The notes under the pieces: model-generated | Databases searched by the model: none | Told to the model about the DNA's origin: nothing | What the model saw: the letters and a program-made list of their open reading frames with translations, nothing else | DNA from: Bacillota bacterium | Lineage (GTDB): Bacteria > Bacillota > Clostridia > Peptostreptococcales > Anaerovoracaceae | NCBI GenBank assembly: GCA_017523605.1 | Contig: JAFWVZ010000054.1 | Coordinates: forward strand, 1 to 6,497 | DNA length: 6,497 nt | Direction: 5' to 3' | Translations under genes and position numbers: made by a program | Shown here: positions 1 to 5,348 of the stretch, one piece after another | How positions within the stretch are numbered: the first letter of the stretch is position 1 | How the letters are laid out: each line of letters begins with the position of its first letter

Positions 1-104
1 AGGCTGGAGGGGTTGCCGTATTCCTTCTCCATGCATTCCACCATGGCGTCTATGGCGCTGCGGCTCATTCTTGTTGTTGCTGCGTTGTCTGCGTAGATCA
101 TCAT
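1..104 (-). CDS. iscS: Cysteine desulfurase, NifS/IscS type (N-terminal fragment)
   Basis: Only the first ~34 codons are present; the gene continues past the left edge. Family members are PLP enzymes that take sulfur from cysteine for iron-sulfur cluster assembly and tRNA thiolation. Seen here: the opening MIYADNAATTRMS, followed about 20 residues later by EYGNPSS. Both are hallmark N-terminal motifs of class I NifS/IscS proteins (usual form: IYLDNAATT...GNPSS). The PLP lysine and catalytic Cys lie outside the window. Three tandem ATG codons (107, 104, 101) precede IYADNA. The Shine-Dalgarno GGAAGGAG at 111-118 leaves 3, 6 or 9 nt to them, so 104 or 101 is most likely; 104 is used here. The gene is divergent from the Rrf2 regulator at 520 and has its own promoter overlapped by a matching operator, so control by that regulator is inferred. 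IscS versus NifS cannot be separated from this fragment. Confidence 0.88.
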   Translation of the reverse strand, partial: MMIYADNAATTRMSRSAIDAMVECMEKEYGNPSS

Positions 105-131
105 CATTTGCTCCTTCCTGATTCCATAAGG

Positions 132-160
132 ACTATACGCCTATTTGCCTACTACGTCAA
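132..160 (-). promoter_or_regulatory. Promoter of the cysteine desulfurase gene
   Basis: On the minus strand TTGACG (155-160) and TATAGT (132-137) are separated by exactly 17 nt, a near-consensus housekeeping promoter. Predicted transcription start is around 125, giving a leader of about 20 nt that holds the Shine-Dalgarno at 111-118. The 25-bp operator at 140-164 covers the -35 box and most of the spacer, so a bound regulator should block polymerase. Confidence 0.8.
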
Positions 161-164
161 TAGG
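140..164. promoter_or_regulatory. Rrf2/IscR-type operator, left copy
   Basis: A 25-bp interrupted palindrome CCTATT-N13-AATAGG. The same form, arm sequence and spacing recur at 470-494, and both copies read CCTATTTRCC at the left and AATAGGTAAA at the right on the plus strand. The 25-bp length matches the known size of E. coli IscR type 1 sites, although the sequence differs. It overlaps the -35 and spacer of the desulfurase promoter. Assignment to the adjacent Rrf2 protein is an inference from position and duplication. Confidence 0.75.
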
Positions 165-205
165 TAAATACCGGCAGAGCCAACGTTTTTAATTTATTTA
201 TATGA

Positions 206-436
206 TCCGGTCCCGACCCGAAGCCTTCGAGGCTGTTTCGAAGAGACCGCTCAGCTGCCGGATCTGAGGCCGGGATGACGGAAAAGGCTGCTTAAGGGTA
301 GCCTTAACGCGAAATGCAAGGATCGAACAGACGATCCGCAGCATTCTTCGCGTGTTTCCCAAAAGAGCGGCAGAAGATCCGAAGCGCAGCGAAGGCCTCA
401 AGAATTAAGCCGAAGAAGGCTTCGGGCGGGGCCGGG
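206..436 (+). ncRNA. Candidate structured RNA of unknown family
   Basis: A GC-rich block flanked by AT-rich DNA folds by hand into one nested structure. The closing helix is 206-215/427-436 plus 217-228/415-426: 22 pairs with one bulged A216. Further helices: 229-234/394-399; 254-258/386-390 and 259-265/375-381; 269-272/368-371; 280-283/356-359. These lead to a junction carrying two hairpins: 284-291/298-305, and a long one, 307-313/347-353, 314-317/341-344, 320-325/332-337, with a six-base loop. Several pairs (206/436, 211/431, 234/394) are T-G on the plus strand and would be A-C mismatches on the minus strand, which favours a plus-strand RNA. No RNase P, tmRNA or SRP signature motif was seen. 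A 6S-like rod is possible, but the three-way junction and ~231-nt length fit poorly. There is no convincing promoter (only TATGAT at 201-206) and no T-tract terminator, so a DNA-level palindromic element remains possible. Confidence 0.55.
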
Positions 437-461
437 GCAAAAGAATAAAAACGATTGCCTC

Positions 462-491
462 TTGATTTTCCTATTTACCCTGCGGTAGAAT
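462..491 (+). promoter_or_regulatory. Promoter of the Rrf2 regulator gene
   Basis: TTGATT (462-467) and TAGAAT (486-491) are separated by 18 nt. An A-rich tract at 439-451 lies just upstream and could act as an UP element. Predicted start is near 498, so the leader is about 22 nt and contains the Shine-Dalgarno AAAGGAG at 504-510, 9 nt before the ATG at 520. The operator at 470-494 covers the spacer and the -10 box, which predicts autorepression. Confidence 0.75.
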
Positions 492-494
492 AGG
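470..494. promoter_or_regulatory. Rrf2/IscR-type operator, right copy
   Basis: The second 25-bp CCTATT-N13-AATAGG palindrome, with inner CC/GG pairs at 479-480 and 484-485. It shares the flanking TAAA and the CCTATTTRCC half with the copy at 140-164, while the centres differ, as expected for two sites bound by one dimer. It lies over the spacer and -10 box of the regulator's own promoter. Confidence 0.75.
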
Positions 495-519
495 TAAAAA
501 GCGAAAGGAGACTGCAGTC

Positions 520-921
520 ATGATCTCTACAAAAGGACGCTACGCGCTCAGAGTAATGGTAGACCTTGCCGAGCACGCGGACGAGGCTCACGTTCCGCTG
601 AAGGACATAGCCGAAAGGCAGGGCATTTCCAAGAAGTATCTGGAGATAATCGTAAGGAGCCTTGTGGAAGGCAAAATGATAGTGGGCGTAAGCGGCAAGG
701 GCGGCGGATACCGCTTAAGCAGAAAGCCGGAAGAATACAACGTCGGCGAGATCCTGGAGCTTACGGAAGGGTCGCTTGCTACGGTGGCGTGTCTTTCGTG
801 CGGAGCGCCGCGCTGCGACAGAGCTTCGGATTGCAGGACGCTTCCGCTCTGGTTCGAGTTCGACCGCATGACTCACGACTTTTTCTACGGAAAGAAGCTC
901 TCCGACTTTGTCGTAAAATAA
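520..921 (+). CDS. iscR: Rrf2-family transcriptional regulator, IscR-like
   Basis: 133 residues, typical Rrf2 length (E. coli IscR is about 162). Residues 1-65 form the winged helix-turn-helix: MISTKGRYALRVMVDLA opening, recognition helix around 36-50 (ISKKYLEIIVRSL), and wing GKGGGYRL at 59-66. A dimerisation helix follows from about 75 (VGEILELTEG). Cysteines 91, 94, 99 and 105 are clustered where IscR proteins bind a [2Fe-2S] cluster (E. coli Cys92, Cys98, Cys104), followed by the family tryptophan W111. The IscR cluster ligand His107 corresponds here to Leu108, so the fourth ligand must differ or be the extra Cys. Its role is probably sensing iron-sulfur status and repressing its own gene and the divergent cysteine desulfurase through the two 25-bp operators. 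The alternative is a CymR-like cysteine regulator, but the cysteine cluster argues against it. The Rrf2 call is firm; the IscR assignment is good but inferred. Confidence 0.9.
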   Translation: MISTKGRYALRVMVDLAEHADEAHVPLKDIAERQGISKKYLEIIVRSLVEGKMIVGVSGKGGGYRLSRKPEEYNVGEILELTEGSLATVACLSCGAPRCDRASDCRTLPLWFEFDRMTHDFFYGKKLSDFVVK

Positions 922-943
922 CAATAACAAAAGAGTGTGCAGA

Positions 944-989
944 ACGGCCCTGCACGTCTTCATCCGGCGGCGCGGGGCCGTATTTTATT
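944..989 (+). terminator. Weak intrinsic terminator after the Rrf2 gene
   Basis: ACGGCCC (944-950) pairs with GGGCCGT (975-981), enclosing a 24-nt loop, and is followed by the T-rich run TATTTTATT. The large loop and interrupted T-tract make it modest. An overlapping alternative hairpin, GTGCAG (937-942) with CTGCAC (950-955), would compete for the upstream arm. Confidence 0.5.
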
Positions 990-1079
990 GCAGTAAGACG
1001 CGCCGCTCCGGTTCAGTCTGCCTCAACCCCCCGGGACGCATTAGCTGCAGAACAACACGGATGCAATGCACTCTGCCGT

Positions 1080-1108
1080 TTGAACAAAGCTCTGCCGTAT
1101 GGTAAAAT
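1080..1108 (+). promoter_or_regulatory. Promoter of the three-gene operon
   Basis: TTGAAC (1080-1085) and TAAAAT (1103-1108) are separated by 17 nt; the predicted start is about 1115. The resulting leader of ~75 nt contains a GC-rich hairpin: GCGGA (about 1124-1128) with TCCGC, and an inner GCGC/GCGC pair. A 9-bp direct repeat CTCTGCCGT occurs at 1071-1079 and again at 1090-1098, bracketing the -35 box, and could be a regulator site. Confidence 0.7.
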
Positions 1109-1189
1109 AAACTGAATGAATACGCGGAGCTCAGGCGCTGTCTTGCGCGTCCGCAAACTAAAACGTTACTACTGAAAAGGAATATTATC

Positions 1190-1651
1190 ATGACAGTCCA
1201 GCAGGTACTTTATCACTTCCAGCACAGGCTTCTTCCCATGTGGTTCTACGACTCCCCGAAGGAATTCATCGGAGTCCTTTCCGAAAAGCCGGACGCGCTC
1301 TTCGAGATCCTGAGCGTCCTCCTGGAGCGCGGGGATGTGGAGAACACGTTCCGCGCAGGAGAATTCAAGGTGGAGCCGATCGAAGTAAACGACGATTCCA
1401 TGGCCCTTAAGATAAAGTATCCGAAGCCCGTTGACGCACCTTTGTGCCACGGGGCCGTGGCTTTTTTCAATAAGGATTTCGATGACCTTGCATTCTTTAC
1501 GGTGGAGGTAGGAGAGGACATAGAGGGCGGCTTCCCGGTCCTCTGCGCATGGGATAAGGACGGCAATCATATAAACTACGGGAAAGTTTCGCCGGATACG
1601 GACGAGCAGTTCGTGGAATGCCTGGATAAATATCTTGGAATAGCCAAATAA
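1190..1651 (+). CDS. Uncharacterised 153-residue protein
   Basis: I do not recognise the family. The protein is soluble-looking and acidic, with no signal peptide or membrane segment. Visible features are an N-terminal hydrophobic/aromatic stretch (YHFQHRLLPMWFYD, about 8-21), an alternating strand-rich middle (about 60-110), and a C-terminal part with CAWDKDGNHINYG (about 118-130) and a final helix. Strings of the type 'C-x-WD-x-x-GNH-x-NYG' occur, as far as I recall, in small unannotated proteins of gut Firmicutes, but no function is known to me. The start is supported by AAAAGGA at 1175-1181, 8 nt upstream of the ATG. It is the first gene after the promoter at 1080-1108 and ends 28 bp before the metallo-beta-lactamase-fold gene, so cotranscription is likely. 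Composition matches its neighbours, so there is no sign of recent transfer. Confidence 0.85.
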   Translation: MTVQQVLYHFQHRLLPMWFYDSPKEFIGVLSEKPDALFEILSVLLERGDVENTFRAGEFKVEPIEVNDDSMALKIKYPKPVDAPLCHGAVAFFNKDFDDLAFFTVEVGEDIEGGFPVLCAWDKDGNHINYGKVSPDTDEQFVECLDKYLGIAK

Positions 1652-1679
1652 CCTTCGGATCCGGGGCAGTTCAAACAGG

Positions 1680-2663
1680 ATGATACAGCAGATAGACGAC
1701 AACATATACTGCATAAAGGTGCCCATGGCCGGCAGCGCGCTGGGGTCGCTCAATTCGTACTTCTTCCGCGGCGCGGGGGAAGATTTTCTGATGGATACGG
1801 GCTTCAACACCGCGGCCTGCGAGGAGTCTCTGCGCGGATCGCTCAAGGAGCTCGGCGCCGACATTAACAGGATCAACATCATAAACACGCACCTGCATGC
1901 GGACCACACGGGGCTCAACCACTGGTTCGTTGGGCCGGACAAGCACATCTACATAAGCGAGACCGACCATCAGGGCGTGCTTACTTATTACAAAGGCAAA
2001 GGCTACAAGAGAGCCGAACGCGACCGCCGCGAGGGCGTGGACGAGCGGACCTATCAGCGCATGCTCAGCCACGGTCCGGAGACCGACAAGCGCGAGCGTT
2101 TCTTCGACGAGGAAAAGTTCGTGGGTCTTAAGGACGGCGACGTGATAGACACTGGAAACGTTAAGCTTAAGATGGTGCTTGTACCCGGACACACGCCCGG
2201 AAACAGCATGTTCTACATAGAAGACAAGAAGATTCTGTTTACCGGGGATCACGTACTGTTCGACATAACGCCTAACATCACCTGCTGGCCGGGTGTGGAG
2301 AACGCTCTGCAGGAGTATCTGGCAAGCCTGGAGCGTTCCAGAAAGCTGGACGTGGAGCTTGCCCTTCCGGGCCACCGCAGTCCCGGAAACTACTACGAGC
2401 GCATAGACAGCATCCTGCGCCATCATAAGCGCAGGCTGGAAGAGGTCACCGGGATAATAACGGAGACTCCGGGCCTTAATGCCTACGAGATAACAAAGCG
2501 CATGCGCTGGAAGATACATCTGGATCCGGACGGATCCATGCCGCCTGCCCAGCTGTGGTTCGCTGCGGGCGAGTGCATGTCGCATCTGGATAAACTTGTG
2601 GCTGACGGCGTAATAATACGCGAGGACACGCAGCCTTACATTACTTACAGGATAAAGGAATAA
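1680..2663 (+). CDS. Metallo-beta-lactamase-fold hydrolase with C-terminal winged helix
   Basis: 327 residues. The core fold (about 1-250) carries a full dinuclear metal site: T-HLHADH-TG with His71, His73, Asp75 and His76; His171 in PGHTPGN; Asp190 in TGDHVLFD; and His232 in LPGHRSP. The region from about 258 (PGLNAYEITKRM...) to the end resembles the small winged-helix tail found in many MBL-fold hydrolases of the LACTB2/TTHA1429-like type. There is no signal peptide, so it is cytoplasmic. The substrate cannot be assigned; thioesters, lactones or phosphodiesters are all possible for this superfamily. The ATG at 1680 has only a weak ribosome site (GGGG at 1663-1666, or ACAGG touching the start), but residues 1-15 form the expected first strand, so the internal ATG at 1725 is unlikely. 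Poor initiation may mean translational coupling to the gene 28 bp upstream. Confidence 0.93.
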   Translation: MIQQIDDNIYCIKVPMAGSALGSLNSYFFRGAGEDFLMDTGFNTAACEESLRGSLKELGADINRINIINTHLHADHTGLNHWFVGPDKHIYISETDHQGVLTYYKGKGYKRAERDRREGVDERTYQRMLSHGPETDKRERFFDEEKFVGLKDGDVIDTGNVKLKMVLVPGHTPGNSMFYIEDKKILFTGDHVLFDITPNITCWPGVENALQEYLASLERSRKLDVELALPGHRSPGNYYERIDSILRHHKRRLEEVTGIITETPGLNAYEITKRMRWKIHLDPDGSMPPAQLWFAAGECMSHLDKLVADGVIIREDTQPYITYRIKE

Positions 2664-2740
2664 CAAAACTAATTCTGCGCGGACGCAGGACAAGGTCCGG
2701 CGCGGCTCGGACGCAGGAAACGATCAGGGAGGACGAATAA

Positions 2741-4210
2741 ATGGCGGAAGACAGCATCAAGAAACTGACTATACTGCATTCCAACGATCTTCACGGAGAT
2801 TTCCTTCCCAAGGAAGTCGACGGTAAGGAAGTCGGAGGTCTGCCCAGGCTGAGCGGTTACGTAAGGAAGATCCGCAGCGAAAAGGAGAACGTAATATACG
2901 CCATGGCGGGCGACATGTTCCGCGGTTCCGTAATAGACTCCGAGTATCAGGGCCTGTCCACGATAGACCTTATGAACACTCTCCGCCCGGACGTTGCCAC
3001 AATAGGCAACCACGAGGTGGACTACGGATTTGCGCATCTGCTGTTCCTGGAAAAGTGCGCCAAGTTCCCGATCGTAAACGCCAACCTGTTCATAACCATG
3101 AACAACGCCAGAGTCTTTACTCCGTACATCAACCTGGAAGTCGGCGGCATGAAGATCCTGTTCATAGGCATACTTACGGACGAGGTCCTGGCCTCCACAA
3201 AGAGCGAAAAGATAATAGGCTCCTTCATAGATCTGGAGGCGGCGGCCAAGGAAGTAGGCATAATCTGCGACAACTACCGCACCGTGCGCACGGACATGAC
3301 CGTTCTGCTCACGCACATAGGCCTGGAGAACGACCTTAAGCTTGCGGAGATGCTGGATCCGGACTGGGGCGTAAACATGATAATAGGCGGTCACTCGCAC
3401 ACATTCATGGACAAGCCGGAAGTCGTAAACGGCATACCCATCGTTCAGGCCGGGACCGGTACTGGCATAATAGGCCAGATCGACATCCAGTACGATCAGG
3501 ACAGCAAGACCATAGAAGACTTCAAGTGGAAGTGCGTGCCCATCAACGAGGACACCGCTCCCAAGGACGAGATCATAGAGGATTTGCTGGACAGCTACCG
3601 CACCCAGACGGACAGCAAGTACAAGAGAGTGGTCACCCGCTGGGCCAGAAGGCTTACGCACCCCAGCCGCGAGCAGGAGACGGAGATGGGCAACCTCTAC
3701 GCGGACTGCGTAGCGTGGGAGGCAAGCTTCGACGTAATGATGTTCGGATCCGGCAGCATACGCAAGAAGGAGCTGGGTCCCGTAATAGAGTATCAGGACA
3801 TGGTGGAGAACACCCCGTTCGACGACACTCTGCACATGGTGGAGCTTACCGGAGCGCAGTTCAGGCAGATGGTGCAGCACCTTATGAGGGACGAGGCCTG
3901 GGTAGGCGAGACGGAGTTCTACCAGTTCTCCAAGGGCGTACGCATAGTGTACCGCAAGTCCACGCACACCATAGAGGAACTTAAGTTCCGCGGCGAGGAC
4001 GTTACGGACGACATGAGGATAAAGATAGGTCTTCAGAAGTACCACTTCAGCAACTTCGACGAGTTCCTGGGCGTTCCGCTCGAGGAAGTTAAGAAGAACA
4101 TGAAGCCGCGCGTAGTCGCCACGTCGGTCAACAACATAATCGAGGAATACTTCTCCACGAACGACGACCTGGACGCCCACGTGGAAGGCAGGATAGTGGT
4201 CCTGGATTAG
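2741..4210 (+). CDS. 5'-nucleotidase/UshA-family metallophosphoesterase, cytoplasmic
   Basis: 489 residues with two domains. The N-terminal calcineurin-type domain (about 7-260) has every metal motif: HSNDLHGDF (Asp16, His18), AGDMFRG (Asp58), the catalytic pair in GNHEVDYG (Asn90, His91), THIG (His192) and GGHSHT (His218, His220). The C-terminal 5'-nucleotidase substrate domain (about 295-489) shows ETEMGNLYAD (313-322), the arginine loop GSGSIR (336-341), TPFDDTLHMVELTG (358-371) and FYQFSKGVRIVY (393-404). Family enzymes hydrolyse nucleotides or nucleotide sugars; the exact substrate here is unknown. Unlike E. coli UshA and most relatives it lacks a signal peptide and starts MAEDSIKK, so it should act inside the cell. 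The start has a strong AGGGAGG at 2726-2732, 8 nt upstream. It is last in the operon, 77 bp after the MBL gene with no terminator between them, and is followed by the terminator at 4261-4289. Confidence 0.93.
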   Translation: MAEDSIKKLTILHSNDLHGDFLPKEVDGKEVGGLPRLSGYVRKIRSEKENVIYAMAGDMFRGSVIDSEYQGLSTIDLMNTLRPDVATIGNHEVDYGFAHLLFLEKCAKFPIVNANLFITMNNARVFTPYINLEVGGMKILFIGILTDEVLASTKSEKIIGSFIDLEAAAKEVGIICDNYRTVRTDMTVLLTHIGLENDLKLAEMLDPDWGVNMIIGGHSHTFMDKPEVVNGIPIVQAGTGTGIIGQIDIQYDQDSKTIEDFKWKCVPINEDTAPKDEIIEDLLDSYRTQTDSKYKRVVTRWARRLTHPSREQETEMGNLYADCVAWEASFDVMMFGSGSIRKKELGPVIEYQDMVENTPFDDTLHMVELTGAQFRQMVQHLMRDEAWVGETEFYQFSKGVRIVYRKSTHTIEELKFRGEDVTDDMRIKIGLQKYHFSNFDEFLGVPLEEVKKNMKPRVVATSVNNIIEEYFSTNDDLDAHVEGRIVVLD

Positions 4211-4218
4211 ACTTAAGC

Positions 4219-4243
4219 TTCCGGACATGCAAACGGTCCGGAA
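4219..4243 (+). other. Inverted repeat downstream of the nucleotidase gene
   Basis: TTCCGGAC (4219-4226) and GTCCGGAA (4236-4243) form a perfect 8-bp stem with a 9-nt loop, starting 9 bp after the stop codon. No T-tract follows, so it is not a terminator by itself. It may protect the 3' end of the operon message or assist the true terminator about 20 bp further on. Confidence 0.6.
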
Positions 4244-4260
4244 CAGGGAATAAGCAAAAC

Positions 4261-4289
4261 AAAACGACCTCGGTGCCGGGGTCGTTTTT
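4261..4289. terminator. Bidirectional intrinsic terminator
   Basis: ACGACCTCGG-type stem: 4264-4272 pairs with 4277-4285 (one T-G wobble at 4270/4279) around a four-base loop, followed by TTTTT at 4285-4289. The A-run at 4258-4264 provides the T-tract on the minus strand. It sits between the convergent nucleotidase gene (ends 4210) and LysR gene (ends 4294) and should terminate both. Confidence 0.88.
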
Positions 4290-4293
4290 CTTG

Positions 4294-5181
4294 TCATATT
4301 TCTCTTGCTTTCTTCAGAAGGCTTGCCTCCAGGGCCTTGGCGACAGAGGTGAGAGCGGCGCCTTTCTTTTTTATCAGATAGACGTTCCAGTTCATCTCGG
4401 GCTCGGAGAACGGAACGATGCATACGTTAGGGAAAGATCTCAGCAGTTTTTCTGCCGACACTTCGTTCACTATGCCGGCTTGAAGCCCCATCTCCGCGCA
4501 GTTGAAGGCTGTGCGCGGCTCGTCGTTCTCGATGAAATCCGGTTCGAAGCCGCGTCGGCGGCACAGCTCCAGTATGGTGGTCCTTACGGATACTTTTTCC
4601 CGGGGCAGAGCCAGATCCAGGTTTTTTATGTCCTCTATTTCGACCTGTTGCTTTTGTGCAAGCGGGTGATTTTTATTGATGACCAGGACGTTCTTCCGGC
4701 TTAGCAGAAGTTTCTTGCTGAGCTCTTTTGACCTTACGGGACCTGCGCAAACTCCAAGGTCTGCCTCTCCGTTCAATACTGCCTGCATGCAGTCCAGATC
4801 CTGTTCCACACGGAATCTTACATCCGCGTCCTGATCGGCCTTTTTGATCTCCGATATAGAAGGAAGGCACAGCAGTTCCACGGTGCCTCTTACAAAGATC
4901 GCGGAGACGGAGGACTCTCTTTGGGATTCCCGTTCGAAATGCATCGCGGTCTCTTCGCTGACTGCAACTATTTCCCGGGCTCTGGGAAGGAGGTATTCTC
5001 CGGCCTCCGTAAGGGATGCCCCGCTGCCGGTGCGTACGAAAAGCCTGCAGCCCAGTTCTTTTTCGAGGCGGGCTATAGACACATGGATGCCCTGAGGCGT
5101 AAGAAAGCAGCTTTTCGCGGCTTCTGTAAAACTCCGGAGCTTATAGATCTCCAGGAAGTATTTCAGTTGTTTTATATCCAT
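4294..5181 (-). CDS. LysR-family transcriptional regulator
   Basis: 295 residues, the standard LysR length. It opens MDIKQLKYFLEIYKLRSFTEAAK; the helix-turn-helix spans about 15-50, with recognition segment LTPQGIHVSIARLEKELGCRLF and the wing FVRTGSGASLTEAG. A linker helix leads to the effector-binding domain from about residue 90 to the end, including the typical GEADLGVCAG and the GLQAGIVNE loop. LysR proteins bind as tetramers and respond to a small molecule linked to the neighbouring pathway. This one is divergent from the glycyl radical enzyme gene with 167 bp between starts, so it most likely activates that gene and represses itself; the effector is unknown. The start is supported by AAAGG on the minus strand (complement of 5189-5193), 7 nt from the ATG. 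The stop lies just beyond the shared terminator. Confidence 0.95.
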   Translation of the reverse strand: MDIKQLKYFLEIYKLRSFTEAAKSCFLTPQGIHVSIARLEKELGCRLFVRTGSGASLTEAGEYLLPRAREIVAVSEETAMHFERESQRESSVSAIFVRGTVELLCLPSISEIKKADQDADVRFRVEQDLDCMQAVLNGEADLGVCAGPVRSKELSKKLLLSRKNVLVINKNHPLAQKQQVEIEDIKNLDLALPREKVSVRTTILELCRRRGFEPDFIENDEPRTAFNCAEMGLQAGIVNEVSAEKLLRSFPNVCIVPFSEPEMNWNVYLIKKKGAALTSVAKALEASLLKKAREI

Positions 5182-5224
5182 TTTGCGGCCTTTACTTTAG
5201 CTGGTTTCAACTGTCTGTATAAAA

Positions 5225-5253
5225 AGTATATCATCAACAAAAAGTTGATGCAA
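5225..5253 (-). promoter_or_regulatory. Promoter of the LysR gene
   Basis: On the minus strand TTGCAT (complement of 5248-5253) and TATACT (complement of 5225-5230) are separated by 17 nt. The predicted start is around 5218, giving a ~36-nt leader with the ribosome site. The spacer is almost entirely occupied by the palindrome at 5232-5250, which suggests autorepression. Confidence 0.65.
5232..5250. promoter_or_regulatory. Palindromic operator candidate, LysR side
   Basis: A perfect 7-bp inverted repeat, CATCAAC-AAAAA-GTTGATG. It lies between the -10 and -35 of the LysR promoter and about 20-40 bp upstream of the -35 of the glycyl radical enzyme promoter, a usual position for a LysR-type activator site. 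Its core reads T-N13-A rather than the classical LysR T-N11-A, so binding by this LysR protein is plausible but unproven. Confidence 0.6.
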
Positions 5254-5268
5254 GCAACAAGCTGCTGA

Positions 5269-5297
5269 TTGCTGCCGGAAGCCGGCTGTACGATAAT
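5269..5297 (+). promoter_or_regulatory. Promoter of the glycyl radical enzyme gene
   Basis: TTGCTG (5269-5274) and GATAAT (5292-5297) are separated by 17 nt; the start is predicted near 5304. The spacer contains a second inverted repeat, GCCGG-AAG-CCGGC (5274-5286). The imperfect -35 fits a promoter that needs an activator. Confidence 0.6.
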
Positions 5298-5348
5298 AAG
5301 AATGTAATAAGATCACTGTTCATTCATATATTCAATAAAGGAGACTAA

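Noticed and set aside
198..401. 67-codon minus-strand open frame within the structured element
   Set aside because: No clear ribosome site and no recognisable motif; the helices extend beyond its limits on both sides, so the structure explains the region better than a protein.
206..436. RNase P RNA, tmRNA, SRP RNA or a common riboswitch as identity of the structured element
   Set aside because: None of the conserved core motifs I know for these classes were seen on either strand; a 6S RNA cannot be excluded but the branched top does not fit well.
789..1115. 108-codon plus-strand open frame overlapping the end of the Rrf2 gene
   Set aside because: Begins inside the Rrf2 gene in another frame and runs through its terminator and the next promoter; low-complexity, Ala/Arg-rich translation.
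1725..1727. Internal ATG as the true start of the MBL-fold protein
   Set aside because: It has AAAGGTG just upstream, but starting there would remove the conserved first beta strand (IYCIKVP) of the fold.
1671..2693. 340-codon minus-strand open frame opposite the MBL-fold gene
   Set aside because: Antisense shadow; the plus-strand frame carries all metal ligands of the MBL fold.
4219..4243. First hairpin after the nucleotidase gene as the terminator
   Set aside because: No T-tract follows it; the stem at 4261-4289 with five Ts is the better terminator.
2669..4423. Very long minus-strand open frame (584 codons) opposite the nucleotidase gene
   Set aside because: It mirrors the codon pattern of the plus-strand gene, shows no recognisable motif, and its translation is Val/Tyr/Leu-rich in the way typical of antisense frames. 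The plus strand has a complete set of metallophosphoesterase motifs and a strong ribosome site.
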